The notes under the pieces: model-generated
What the model saw: only the letters and a program-made list of their open reading frames with translations
What the model was told of the DNA's origin: nothing
Databases searched by the model: none
Assembly (NCBI RefSeq): GCF_023898865.1
Contig: NZ_JAGSOV010000062.1
Location: 57,985-121,984, forward strand
Origin: Pseudonocardia humida
Lineage (GTDB): Bacteria; Actinomycetota; Actinomycetes; Mycobacteriales; Pseudonocardiaceae
Length of the DNA stretch: 64,000 bases
Direction of reading: 5' to 3'
Shown here: piece by piece, positions 1-12,000 of the stretch
Numbering within the stretch: position 1 is the first letter of the stretch
How the letters are laid out: each line of letters begins with the position of its first letter
Made by a program: the position numbers and the translations under genes

Positions 1-3000
1 TGGCGGCCTTCCACCGCGGCCGGGCCTCGATCAGCCACTTGACGCTCCAGCGGCCGGCGCGCCACGCCAGGTACGCCGTGCCGACGCCGATCGTCCACCT
101 CTCCAGCCAGGCCGCCCAGCCGCCGCCTTCGTCCGCGGATGCCGCGGGCGGGGCAGGCGCGTCCGTGCCCGACGGCGCGGGCGCGGTAGGCGTCGTCTGC
201 TCGACCGAGGTCGTGGGGTCGCCCGACGGCGCAGGCCCGCTCGCCGGAGCCGGCGTGTCCGCCGGAGCCGGCGAGTCCGAGGGGACCGGCAGGCCCGACG
301 GGGCCGGCGTGCCGGTGCCCGACGGAGTCGCGGTGCTCGACGGCGTCGCCGTGCTCGACGGCGCACCCGGCTCGACCGGCGCGTACGCGAGGACGGCGCT
401 GCTGGTCTGGGCCGCCGCTGCGGGGGTCATGAATCCGGATGCCACTGCCGCCACCGGCGAGAACGCCAGGGCGAGGAACATCGCGGCGACGGCGGACCGT
501 CGGGCGAGGGCCGCGGGGGGACCGCGGGCCAGGGCCGGCGCCCACAGCTTGCGCAGCGCGGGAGTCGCGAGGACGACGGTCCCCGCGCCGAGCAGCGCCG
601 GTCCGACGACGGCCCCGGCCGGCAGCACGGCCAGCCCGCCGCCGACGAGGGCGATCGCTGCGCCGGTGGCGACGACGGCACGCGGTCCCTGCGGCCGCGG
701 TGAGCCCGGCGTGCCGTCCGTCCGGCCGGTGCCGGCGCCGGCGTCCGTGCTGGAGTCGGCCGGTACGGCGGCGGCCGGCCCGGCGGCCGCGACCACCTCG
801 GCGATCAGCGCGGCCGCGGCCAGGTCCGAGTAGCCCGCACCGAGGTGGCGCAGCGCGCCCGACGCCTGCTCGACGACGGCGGCGCGCTCCGCCTCGGTGA
901 GCGCATCGGGATCGTCGCGGACCCGACCGAGCAGACCGGTGGCCGTTGGCGAGAGCACCAGCATCCGCTCCACGCCGCTCATCTGCATCAGCGTCGGGAC
1001 GTCCAGCCCGGCCTGCTCGACCAGGTCGGCGGTGTCCGGCCCACCCAGCCCGAGCGTGCCCAGCAGCACCTGGCGCAGCCCGGCCTCGGTCCACGCCGGC
1101 GTGTCGGTCAGGTCGGCGCCGCGCTGCCAGCCGGCCGCGATCCGGTCCCGCTGGGTGGGCCGGCCGAGCAGGGCCCGCACGGCGGCGAGCGCGGCGGCGT
1201 CGAGGCCCGCGGCGCGCAGGCCCTCGTCCGTGGTCCCCCGCACCTGGGTGCGGGTGGTCAGCCCGGCCGAGACCAGCGCGGCGTAGACCCCCTCCCGCAT
1301 CGCCGGCGGCAGCTGGCCGACCATCTCCTCGACCCGCTCGCCGCGGTTCCACAGGGGGCGCTCAGCGCCGTATAGCCCGTCGTCCTCGGCGGTGCGGAGC
1401 CGGTCGCGCGCCTCCGCCCACTCCGCGACGAGGCTGCCGGCCTCGGCCGCCACCTGGTCGCGAACGCCGGCCTCGGTGCGCACGCCCCGTCCGTCGCGGG
1501 TGCGCAGGAGCTCGATGGCGGTGTCGACGTACCAGGCGACCGCCTGCACGTCGACGCCCATGCCCGCGGCGATGCCCTCGATGTCGACGCCGCGGGCGTA
1601 GTCGTGGAAGGCCCGCAGCAACCGGGTCTGCAGCGTGTTCAACCGCAGCGGCTCGCCGTCGGCCGGTCGCTCGGCGGCCGTCGGCCGGGCCCGCCAGCCC
1701 TCGCCGCGCTCGTCGAGCAGGCGACCGGCGATCGTCACCGCGGCGGCCACGTCGGCCAGGTCGCTCGCCAGCCGCTCGGCCAGCTCGCTCGAGCGCTCCA
1801 GCTCCCGGAACGCCTCCTGCACCTGGGCCATCTCGGTGGTCAGGGCCGCGATGTCGGCCTCGGTGACCGGCTGCGCGACCAGCCGCGGCGCCGGGATGAG
1901 CTCGCCCAGCTCCTGGGCGGCCAGCGCCCGCTCCGCCTGCAGCGCGTCGGCGAGCACCGTCTGCGCCAGCGTCCGGGCCCGCTCCAGCTCCGGCTCGGAC
2001 AGTGACGACAGGGCGGGCACGGGCTCACCGGCGACCAGCGCGGCGAGCGCGGCAGCGTCGAGGTCGGCGGCGTACCCGAACGGCATCGCGTCGAGGTCGG
2101 CGAGCCGGTCGTGGGTCAGGACACCGGGCTGCACGTCGGACTCGCGGCCACCGCTGCGTGTCGTGGCGGCCGCCAACCGGGACGCCGTGATCGCGTCGGA
2201 CTGGGAGCGGGCCAGGTCGAACAGCACGCCCACGGCCGGGGCGTCCATCGCTCCGGCGTAGCCGCCCGCGGGCCGCTCTGCGGTCAGCTCGACCTGCGCC
2301 CGCTCGCGCAGCACCTGGTCCTCGAGCGAGCGGTGGATCCGGGTGGTGCCGTTGGCGCCGTTGCGGCCCGACCGCCCGCGCAGTTGCTCCTCGATGCGGG
2401 CGTTGCGGGCCGAACCGATGCCGATCATGTGCAGGCCGCCGCCCTCGACATCGAGCTGCGCCCGCTCCGCGGCGATCTGCGCCTTCGCCTGCCGGGTCGC
2501 CGCCTCCCGCGCCCGCGCGTAGGCGGGGCCGGCGCTCGGACCCTGGTAGTCGCGCAGCATGATCTCGTCGCGAACCGCCCGGACCTCACCGCCGAGCTTG
2601 ACGTCGACCGCGCGCCCGGCGATGTCCGTGGCGACCGTGACCGCGCCCCTGCGCCCCGCCCCGGCGGTGATCTCGCTCTCCCGCGCCAGGTGCTCCGCCA
2701 TCGCGGTGAGCAGCTGCGGCTCGACGCCGTGCCGGCGGAGCAGCGCCTCGACGGCCTTCGCCTCGGCCACGGTGGAGACCCGGATCAGCACCGGATAGCC
2801 CTGCTGGTGGGCGGCCAGCGCGTCGACGACCGCCGCCTCGCGCGCCTGCGCCGTCGTCGCGTGGGTGATCGGGTCGAGGTCGATGCGCTTCGAGGCGCGG
2901 TACGGCCACACGTGGGTGACCTGCTTGCCGTAGGTCCGCGCGAACAGCCCGCGGCCCGCCGCCCCGCCGACGGTGCCGGTCATGCCGGTCCACTCGGCCT

Positions 3001-6000
3001 TCTCGAGCAGCTCGTGGGCCTTGATCGAGTCGATGATCCGGGTCGGCGCGCCGACACCGCGTTCGCCGAACTCCTTGAACTCGATCGCCTCGTGCAGCCC
3101 GTCGCCCAGCCTGCGCCCGACCAGCGGCCGGTTGTCCTCGGCGAGCAGGACGATCGAGCCGTCCTCGACGAGGTAGTCGTGGTTGCGCCGCTTGCCGTAC
3201 TCGGCGATCAGCGCGTTCTCCACGCGACGGCGCATCCCGGCGTTCTCGGCCTTGCGCAGGTCGATCGCGCCGCGCTCCAGCCCGGCGATGTGCGCGACAC
3301 CCGACTCGGTGAGCTGGAAGGTGCGCGGGTCGTAGTGGCCGTTCGGGTTGTCCTTGGAGACCGGCTTGAGCCCGGAGCGCGCGGCCCAGCGGGCCGCGTA
3401 CAGGTCGGCCAGCGGCCGGACGGCGTCGGGAACCTGCTCGCTGAGGATGAACGGCACGGGGCCGTCGTCCAGCAGGACCAGGTCGATCTCGTCGATCAAC
3501 CGGAACGCGATCTCGCGCTTCGGCACCACGACGTTCTGGGTGCGCTCCCGCAGCACGTCGAACGCGAACTCGCTGACCGCTCCCACGACGATGTCGGCGC
3601 GGTACGCGGCGGCCTTGCCCTCGGCCGACCGCTGCCCGGTCAGCAGCTCCACCTTCAGCCCGAACTGCTCGGCGATGCGCCTGACCTCGGGCACGACGTC
3701 GGCCGCGAAGCGGTCGTTCGGACTCCACCACTGCACCGAGGTGCCGTTGCGGCGCTCCAGCAGGGCACGGGCCACGAGAGCGATCGACCCGGTCAGGGTC
3801 TTGCCCTCGCTGGTCAGCATCTCCACCACGCGCGCGTCACGCGCGAGCGCGATGGCACCGACCACCTGGTTCGGCCGCGGCGTCCGCTCGGGCTGGTCGC
3901 GGCGGGCGACCTCGCAGACGACGGCCACGCACTCGAGCATCGCGTCCGCGACGGAACGCTCCCCGCGCTCGACCTGCTCGGCGAGCCTGTCGGGCCGCTG
4001 GCGCAGCGCATCGTCGGTCCACTGGCGGAACTCCCGCCCGTAGCCCGCCGCCGCCCGGAGGTCGGCGCGGTACTGCGCGCGGGCCTGACGCCACTGCTCG
4101 ATCGCGTCGCGGACGCGCGCCCCCACGCCGGCGGCCTGGGTCGGCGCCTGCGGGGTCGAAGCCGTGTCGTCGGGGATGGCACCGGCGGCTGGTGGGCCGC
4201 GGGCGCTGGTCCCGCCGGCGTGCGGGGCCGGGGCCTGCTCGGCGCCGTTGGGGCGCGCCGGAGCGGACGGTTCCAGCGTGCGGCGCGGGGGCAGCGGACC
4301 GGTGACGCCCGGCTCCCCGCCGCCGCTGCCGCCCGGCGACGCGGCGGTGCGGCCGCCTGCGCCGACGTTCTCCACCGGCGGCACGGTCGGCTGGCCGTGC
4401 GGTGCCCGGCTCGGGTCGCGCGGCGCCTGCGGGGCGCCGCCACCGGAGGGCTGTTCGGGGCTGCGGCCGCCGGGTGGCGCCGCGGCCGGATCGCCGGCGG
4501 GAACGCGACCGGTCGGGCTCGCCGACGGCTCGCCCGCCGGGGCCCGGGCACCGGACGCGTCCGCCGCAGCGGCCTGCGCCGACGCAGCCGGTTCGGGCGC
4601 TGCGCTCGCGGTCGCGCCGTCAGCGGAGCGCGCTCCAACGGGCTCGCTCGGGCTCTGGACGGTCGGCTCGGCCTCGGCCCGCAGAACTCCCGCCGGAGCG
4701 GTCGAGCCGGCCGCGCGACCGTTCGTACCGGCCACGGGCTCCTGCGGCCCGGCGGGGCGGGCCGGCGCGGCCGGCCTGATCGGCCTGACGACCGGCTCGG
4801 TCACCGGGCCCGCACCGGCGGCGGCCGGGTCGCCGATCCGGGCCGTCGGGGCAGCCGGCCGGACCACCGGAGCGGCCGGCGCACCGGCGCGCACGGGCGC
4901 CGCAGCAGGACCGGCGGCGGGCTGGACGACCGGCTCACCGGCACCGGCGGCCGGGGCCTGCACGCTGCGGGAACCCGGCTGGACCACCGGCTCACCGACA
5001 GCCGCGGGAGCCCCACCAGCACGAGCACCCGGCTGGACGACCGGCTCACCAGCGGCCACCGGAGCCGCACCAGCACGAGCGGTGGGCTGCCCCACCGGCT
5101 CGGTGGCAGGCGCAACCCGGCTCCCCGCTGCGCCCACCACCGGCTCACCGGCCCGGCTGCCCGCGGAACCGGACGCCGGCTCACCGCCGCGGACGGGGGC
5201 GACCACCGGGTCGGCGACCGGCGCGCCGGCCTGTGCGTCGCGGCCGGCGGCCGCGGGGCGCGCGACCGGCTCCGCCGCCCCGGCCTGGCCGGGGACGGGC
5301 TCGGTGGCCCGCACCGGGACGTCGCCGGGTCGTCCGGCCGTCTCCTCCGCCATCCGGGCGCCCGACGCGGCAGGCTCGGCTGCCGGGGCTCCGCGCACCG
5401 GCGCGGTCGTGGTCGTGTCCCGCGCACCCGTCGGCTCGGCTCCGGGCTCGCGGCCGAGGACGAGCTCGTCGGGAGCCAGCCGCTGCGCGGGGCGCGGCTC
5501 CTGCCGGCCCGCGGCCTGCGCCGCGACCTGGACCGGCACGGCGTCGCCGGAGCCCGCGAGCGTGCGGTAGGCCCAGTCCAGCCTGCCCAGGCGCACAGCC
5601 GCCATGCGCTCGGGCCCGAACACCTTGGAGGCCACGGAGCTGGGCCCCATGAGGTCGGCGCCTCGGGCCAGGACCTGACCGCCGCGGTAGGCGCTGGTGA
5701 TCGACCCGGGGCTCGCGTCACGGCCGACGCCGAGCACTGCGCCGGCCGCCTTGGTCGTGACCAGCCCGGTGAGGCCGCGAGTGCCGTAGGTGCCGGCCGT
5801 CCAGGCCGCCGAGTCGAGCACTCGGGCGGCCTTGGGCAGGCCCGCGGTCGAGGCGGCCTTGGCCATCGGCGCCAGGGTCGAGGACGCGCGGTTGGCCAGT
5901 CCGCGGGTGGCGACGCCCCACGCCCGGTAGGGCATCGACACGATCTGCACCGGCACGTTGATCACTGGCGAGCCGGCGATGCCGGCGAAGCGCTCGGCAC

Positions 6001-9000
6001 GCGCGGCCAGCTGCCCCGCCCGTGCCCAGTTCTGGGCGGCCAGGGCCGGCGTGGCCGCGCTCCGGGCCGCGTTCATGGCAGCCGCGGTGCCCGCGGTGGC
6101 GCTGCGCCCCAGGGCCTTGGCCACCAGGCCCGCACCGGCCAGCGGCAGCGTCGGCAGGGCCAGGTCCTCCAGCAGCGCGGAGACCGGCGCCTCCCCGTAA
6201 CCGTTGAGCCCCCGCTCGGGCGCGCCGTGGACGAGCTTGTCCGTGTCGCCGTGCATGACCAGTGGCTGCCAGCGGTGGTAGGAGTTCACTGCGGCGGTGG
6301 CGAACATCCCGGTGAACGGGGCGACGCGCTCCCACTTCTCGCTGAACGACTCGCCCGCGATGCGGTCCTCGGTCCACGGCTTGCCGGTGACCAGGTTCCA
6401 GGCGTCGACCGGGATGCTGCCGACCATGTGGGCCAGGCCCTCGGGGGCGAACGTGACCACCCGGACCAGGTCGTCTCCCGCCTTGTCGACCCAACCCCTG
6501 TCCTCGGCGGCGATCGGGTCGGTTCCGCTGATCTTGGCCGGCAGGTCGTAGTTCAGCCACTCGTACGCGCCGTAGACCTTCTTCCCGCCCTGGTGCAGGC
6601 CGTTCATGAACCAGTTGGGGCGCCCGTCCTCGAAGGCCTTGTCCAGGGTGCCCATCTCGCCGGCGTTGCCCTTGACGTAGTGGGTCGCTCCGTCCCACCA
6701 CTCCGGGTGGTCGCGACCGTCGCCGAACAGCTCGGTGAAGCGCTTGTCCCGCTCGTAGCGCTGTCGATCGGTGAGCTCCTCCTCCGGCTCGCCCCAGCCG
6801 ATGCCGGTCAGGTACGACTTGACTTCGTTCGCGGTGTCGAGCTGCGGGCCCTCCCACTGCTCGGCGGTGGCGTAGGCGGCGATGTTCGCCCGCATGTCCG
6901 GCGTGAGCTTCGGGTTCCCCCAGTACGACGTCTCCTGCCCCTCCAGCTTGGTGCCGAGGAGCTTCAGGTCCTTCTCGTAGGTCGGCAGCCGGACTGCGGC
7001 GTTCTGCGCGTAGACGACGTCGGGCCTGCCGGTCGAGGGCAGCCACAGGTCGCCGAGCGTGTTGGTGCCCGAGCGCGGCCCGCGGGCGATGGAGTCGTAG
7101 ACGGTCTGGGCGTGGCCGCCGAACTCTCCCAGCTGCTCGGCGGCCTTGCGCTGGACGGGGTCGCCTGCGGCCATCGCGGTGGCGAGACCGTTGACCCGCG
7201 TCAGGGTCCGGTTGGCGGTCTGCAGGTTGGTGTAGAGCCCGGGGTCGGCGGCGTGGTGGGTGAACGCGAGGTCGAACGCGCGGCGCTCGGCCTCGGTGGC
7301 CGCCGCGTTCTCGGCCGGCGCAGGCAGGTTCTCGCCGATCCGCGTACGGATCCCGTTCATCGCCGCGACGCGGTCGTTGTAGGCCTTGAGATCGGCGTTG
7401 AAGGCCTCGGTTTCCTCCTGCGTGCGGCCGGGCGTGGCCTCCAGCGCGGTGCGCCGGGCGGCGATCACGTCGCCGTCCGCGGCCAGCGTCCGCTCCGGCA
7501 TGATCAGGCTCAGGTCGGCGAGGTTCGCCGCGGCCGACCCGGCCTCGGCCGTGGTCAGCGGCACCCACGGGGCGTTCGGGTCGGCGTCGGGATCGATGCC
7601 CAGGTTCTGCGCGACCTTCGCCCGCGCCCGCACCAGCTTCTGCTCGGGGGTCTCATCGGGCAGCGTCGGGCCGACCAGCTCGTCGACCAGGCCGGGCGTG
7701 CCGGCGAGCTTCTGGTTGACGTCGGTGATCGACGGGGACGTGTAGGCCGCCCGATCGATGCCGTCGACGATCTGGTGCGCCGCCGCGAGGTCCTTGCCGA
7801 CCACACCGGCCGCCTCGAGCTGCTTGAACTGCGGGTCCAGCGCCTTGCGCTCGGCAGGCGTCAGCCCGCCCTCGTTCGCCTTCTCGATGGCGTCGAGGCT
7901 CTTGTCCAGGCCGGGGTAGCGGCCGACGAGCTCGTCGACGAGGCGGGAGCGCTCGGACTGCTGGCCGACGCTGAGCAGCGCGGCGTCCACGACCTGCTCG
8001 TCGGTCAGCGCCTTCAGGCCGGCGTCGTAGCGCTCCTTCTCCTCCGGCGACAGTCGCGCGTAGTCGCTCTTGGTCAGCGGCGGGAGCTGGGCGTTCTCGT
8101 CGACGCCGAGGATGCCGGCGAGCTTGCGGTCCATCTCGGTGCCCAGTGTCGGGCGCTTGTAGGTCGGGTCGACGACCGACATCCACGACGGGTCGGGATC
8201 GCCCTGCCAGCGCAGCTCCCGGGTGCCCGTGCTGACCCCGCACTTGCCCTCGCCCGCGCGGCAGGCCGCACCGTGGTTCTTCTTGCCGTCCGCGGTCGGG
8301 TAGAGCAGCACGCCCTCCCCGTCGAGGGACTCGCCTGCGACGTTCGTGCTGCGGCAGTCCTCACCGAGGCAGAGCGCGCCGCCGCCGGGGCCGTAGTGCA
8401 TGCCGATCGAGCAGCTGCCCGACCCGGGGGTGCAGGTGGTCGCGTTGCCGTACGGGTCGACCCACCGCTGCGGGTCGAGGCCGCCGACCTTGACCGTCGC
8501 CGCCCGGTCCGTCGACTCGCCCTGGCGGATGATCGGCTCGCTCAGGATGCAGTTCGCGCACCGCGGAGTCTCCTGCGCCCAGCTCGGCCGGGTCAGGGTG
8601 CAGTCGCCGGTGCAGCCGATCGTGCCGCCGTCGCCGTTGCCGTCCGGGGTGACGACCGTGATCTCGTTGCCGGCCCCGACGACCATGTCCGCCGGGATCC
8701 TGATGCCCTGCGCCTGGGCCAGCTTCCGGTCGAGGAGGTCCATGCCGTTGGTGGGCAGGTTGTTCTTGATGGCCGTGCGCAGCTGCTCGTCGGTGTAGTA
8801 GACGTTCTTGGCCGCCTGGTTCTGCACGATCGTGTAGCCCTCGCGGGTCAGTGTGATCGCGCCGGTCTGCCCGTCGGCGATGCTGAACCGGCCGGGGTTG
8901 CCGAAGGCGTCGCGCGTCGTGACCTTCGTGAGCGCCGTCGAGGCCTTGGTGCCGTCGCCGTTGGCCGTGATGATGTCCAGCTCGTCGGTGACGACGGTGC

Positions 9001-12000
9001 CCTTGCCCTGGAAGTCCAGGATGGCGGCGTTGCCGAAGCCGTCGCGTCCGCGCAGCAGGTTCGGCGAGTCGACGATGTTGACCGCGTCGCTCCAGGTGCC
9101 GCGGCCGATGTCGGGGCTCTTGATCGCGCCGTGGCAGCCGCCGTTGCAGGTCGTGGTGAACGGCGAGCCTGCCGGGCTGGCGAAGTTGCCGCTGTTGTGG
9201 GCGTTCTCGTCCCCCTTGTCGGTGTAGGTCAGGGACGAGCGGCTCACCCCGTCGGTGACCGTGCCCTTGCCCTGGCCCCACCAGGTCCCGTTGCCGGCGC
9301 CGTCGCGGGCGAGGCCGCAGGCGTGGTCGAGCGTGCAGCGGTCCTGGCCGACGACCTTGCCGTCCTTGCGGGCCGGGTTGTTCGCGGCGGGGCCCTGCTC
9401 GGTGATCTGGAACCCCTGGCCGCCCTCGCCCTGGACCTTCGCGTTCGTCGAGTCGATCGAGCACGGCGCCGGGCAGGTGTGCTGGACGAGGGGCTTGTCC
9501 TTGTCCTTGACCGCGATCGTGACGCTGCCGTCGGGGTTGACCTGGTAGGTGATGGCGGTCTGGTCGGGACCGAGCTTCTTGATCTCGGCGAGCGGGTCCT
9601 GGCCCCGCTCCTGGGCCGCCTTGGCCTGCGCCGCCATCTGGTCGCGGATCGACGGCATCAACGCGGTGAACTGGTTGGAGCCGCCCTGCTTGAACGCCGA
9701 GCAGTTGCCCGTGCAGGTGGCGTACCCGCCGTCACCGTCGCCCGGCACCGCGTAGGCGGTGACTCCGCAGCCGCCGTTGCCCGAGCCCGAGCACTGGCCC
9801 CAGTGCCGCGCGTCGTGCCGGCCGCCCGGGGTGTCCCACGTGGGACCGACGGTGGCGCTGCGCTGGTCGTGCGCCTCGGCGAAGTAGTCGGCCGAGCAGT
9901 TCGGTGCGCCCGAGCAGGAGGCGCTGGCCTCGGCGTGGTTGCCGGCTGCGAAGGCGCGCGCGGAGACCGCGACGCCGCCCCCGCCGACTCCGCCGCCGCC
10001 GGAGCCGTGCGCGTTCGCGTGCGCGTTCGAGCCGGTTCGCGGGTCGCGGGCCGAGGCGGAGGCGCTGGCCTCGTAGCGGTGGCTGCAGCGCACGCCCGCC
10101 GACCCGCTGCAGGACGCGGACGCGCTCGCGGAGCCCGGAGCGGCGCTGGCCTGCGCCATCACCGAGACGCCACCCGCGCCTTCGCCGCCGCCACCGGACC
10201 CGCGTGCCGAGGCGTTGGCGGAGGCGCCCGGTGCCGAGGCCGACGCCTCGGCACCCGCCGAGTACGAGTGTCGGCAGTTGGGCGCTCCGCTGCACGAGGC
10301 CGAGGCCGACGCCTGACCCGGGGCGGCTGTCGCCTGCGCGGCCACGGCGACCCCACCGCCGCCCATGCCGCCCTGTCCTGAGCCGCTGGCGGAGGCCCGC
10401 GCCCACGCCCCGCGAGCGTAGGCCTCGTCGGAGGCCCGCGCGGAGTACGCGTGGCGGCAGTCGGTCCCGGGGGTGCCCATGCAACTGGCCTGCGCCTGGG
10501 CCTGGCCGGGTGCGGCCGCGGCGCCCGCGGCGACCACGACCCCGCCTGCGCCCGCCGCACCGCCGCCCGTGCCCGCTGCCGACGCCTTCGCCTTCGCGCC
10601 CGGCGCCGACGCCTTGGTCTTCACCGAGGCCGCGTAGTCGTGCTCGCAGGTGACCCCGGCGGTGCCGGTGCAGCTGGCCTGGGCCTGCGCCTGGGCCTGC
10701 CCGTTCCCGGCCACGGCCATGGCGCTGGTGGCGACCTGGCCGGCGCCGGTGGTGCCCTTGCCCTCGCCCGACGCGGACGCCTCGGCGGCCTTGCCGGCCT
10801 TGTCCTTGCTCTGCGCCTCGTAGCTGAACCGGCAGCCGCTGCCGGCGCTGCCCTGGCAGCCGCCGGCGGCCATGGCCTGGGTGTCGGTGGTCTCGGCGAC
10901 CGCGGTGGTCTGGCACCAGCCGTCGCCCGCGCCGCCGTCGCTGCCGCAGCTCGCCTCGGCGGTCGCCTTGTTCCCGGCGGTCCGGCTGGTCTGCTCGCTC
11001 GCGGCGGCGATCCGGTGCCGGCAGGCCGACCCGTCCGAGCCGGCGCACTCCGCGGCGACCTGTGCGGCGAGCTCGCTCGCCCCGACCTGGGTGCTGCCCG
11101 CGCACTGCCCGGCCGCGCCGGTGGCGGTGCAGGCGGTGTCGGCGGTGGCGGTGTTGCCGTCGTAGACCGCCTCGCCCAGGGTGCTGGTGGCGCAGTCCGC
11201 GCCGGCGCACTGCGCGGCGACCTGGGCGCTGTGGTCGGCGGTCATCCCGCTGGTGCCGGAGTGGCAGCCATCGGTGGAGGCGCAGGTCGAGGAGCCCAGG
11301 GCCTGGCTGGTGCGGGGCAGGGCGGCGACCGGGCCCGCGGCCAGCTCGGCGGCCTTCTTCGCGGCCTCGCCTGCGGCCGAGTCCGCGGTCTGCTGGGCCC
11401 GGCGGGCGGCCTGCTGGGCCTGGTCGGCGGTCTGCTGCACCTGGGCCGCCCGGGCCGCGGCCTGCTCGGCGGCCAGCTCGGCGGCCTCGACGGCGGCCGG
11501 GTCGGCGTCGGCGGTCTGCGCGACCCGCGCGGCCTCGGCGGCAGCGGCGGCTTCGGCGGCGGCGGCCTCCGCGGCGTTCTCGGCGGCCGCCTCGGCAGTG
11601 GCCTCGGCGGCAGTGGCCTCGGCGGCAGCGGTCTTCGCGGCGGCTTCCGCCGCGGCGGCCTCGTCGGCGTCGTTGTAGGCGGCGTGCAGGGTGGCGCCGA
11701 TGGTGGCCGGGTCGTCGGTGCTGATGGTGTGGCTCGACGTCGCCGTCGGGCACCCGCCCGCGGCGGTGGTGCAGGCGCCGTCGGCGGTCGCGGTGGTGGT
11801 GGCGAACCGGCCGGTCTCGATGTCGCCGGTCGTCGTGGCCGACCCGGAGGTCTGGATCGCCGCCGCGCAGCCGGCCTGCCCGTTGCAGTCGGTCTCGCCG
11901 TGGGCGACCGACACGCTGGTCGGGTCGACCTTCGCACCGTTCAGGGCCGGCGCGCCGGGCTCGGGGGCACCGGGCGCGGTCGCTGCCTTCGCGGCGTCGA

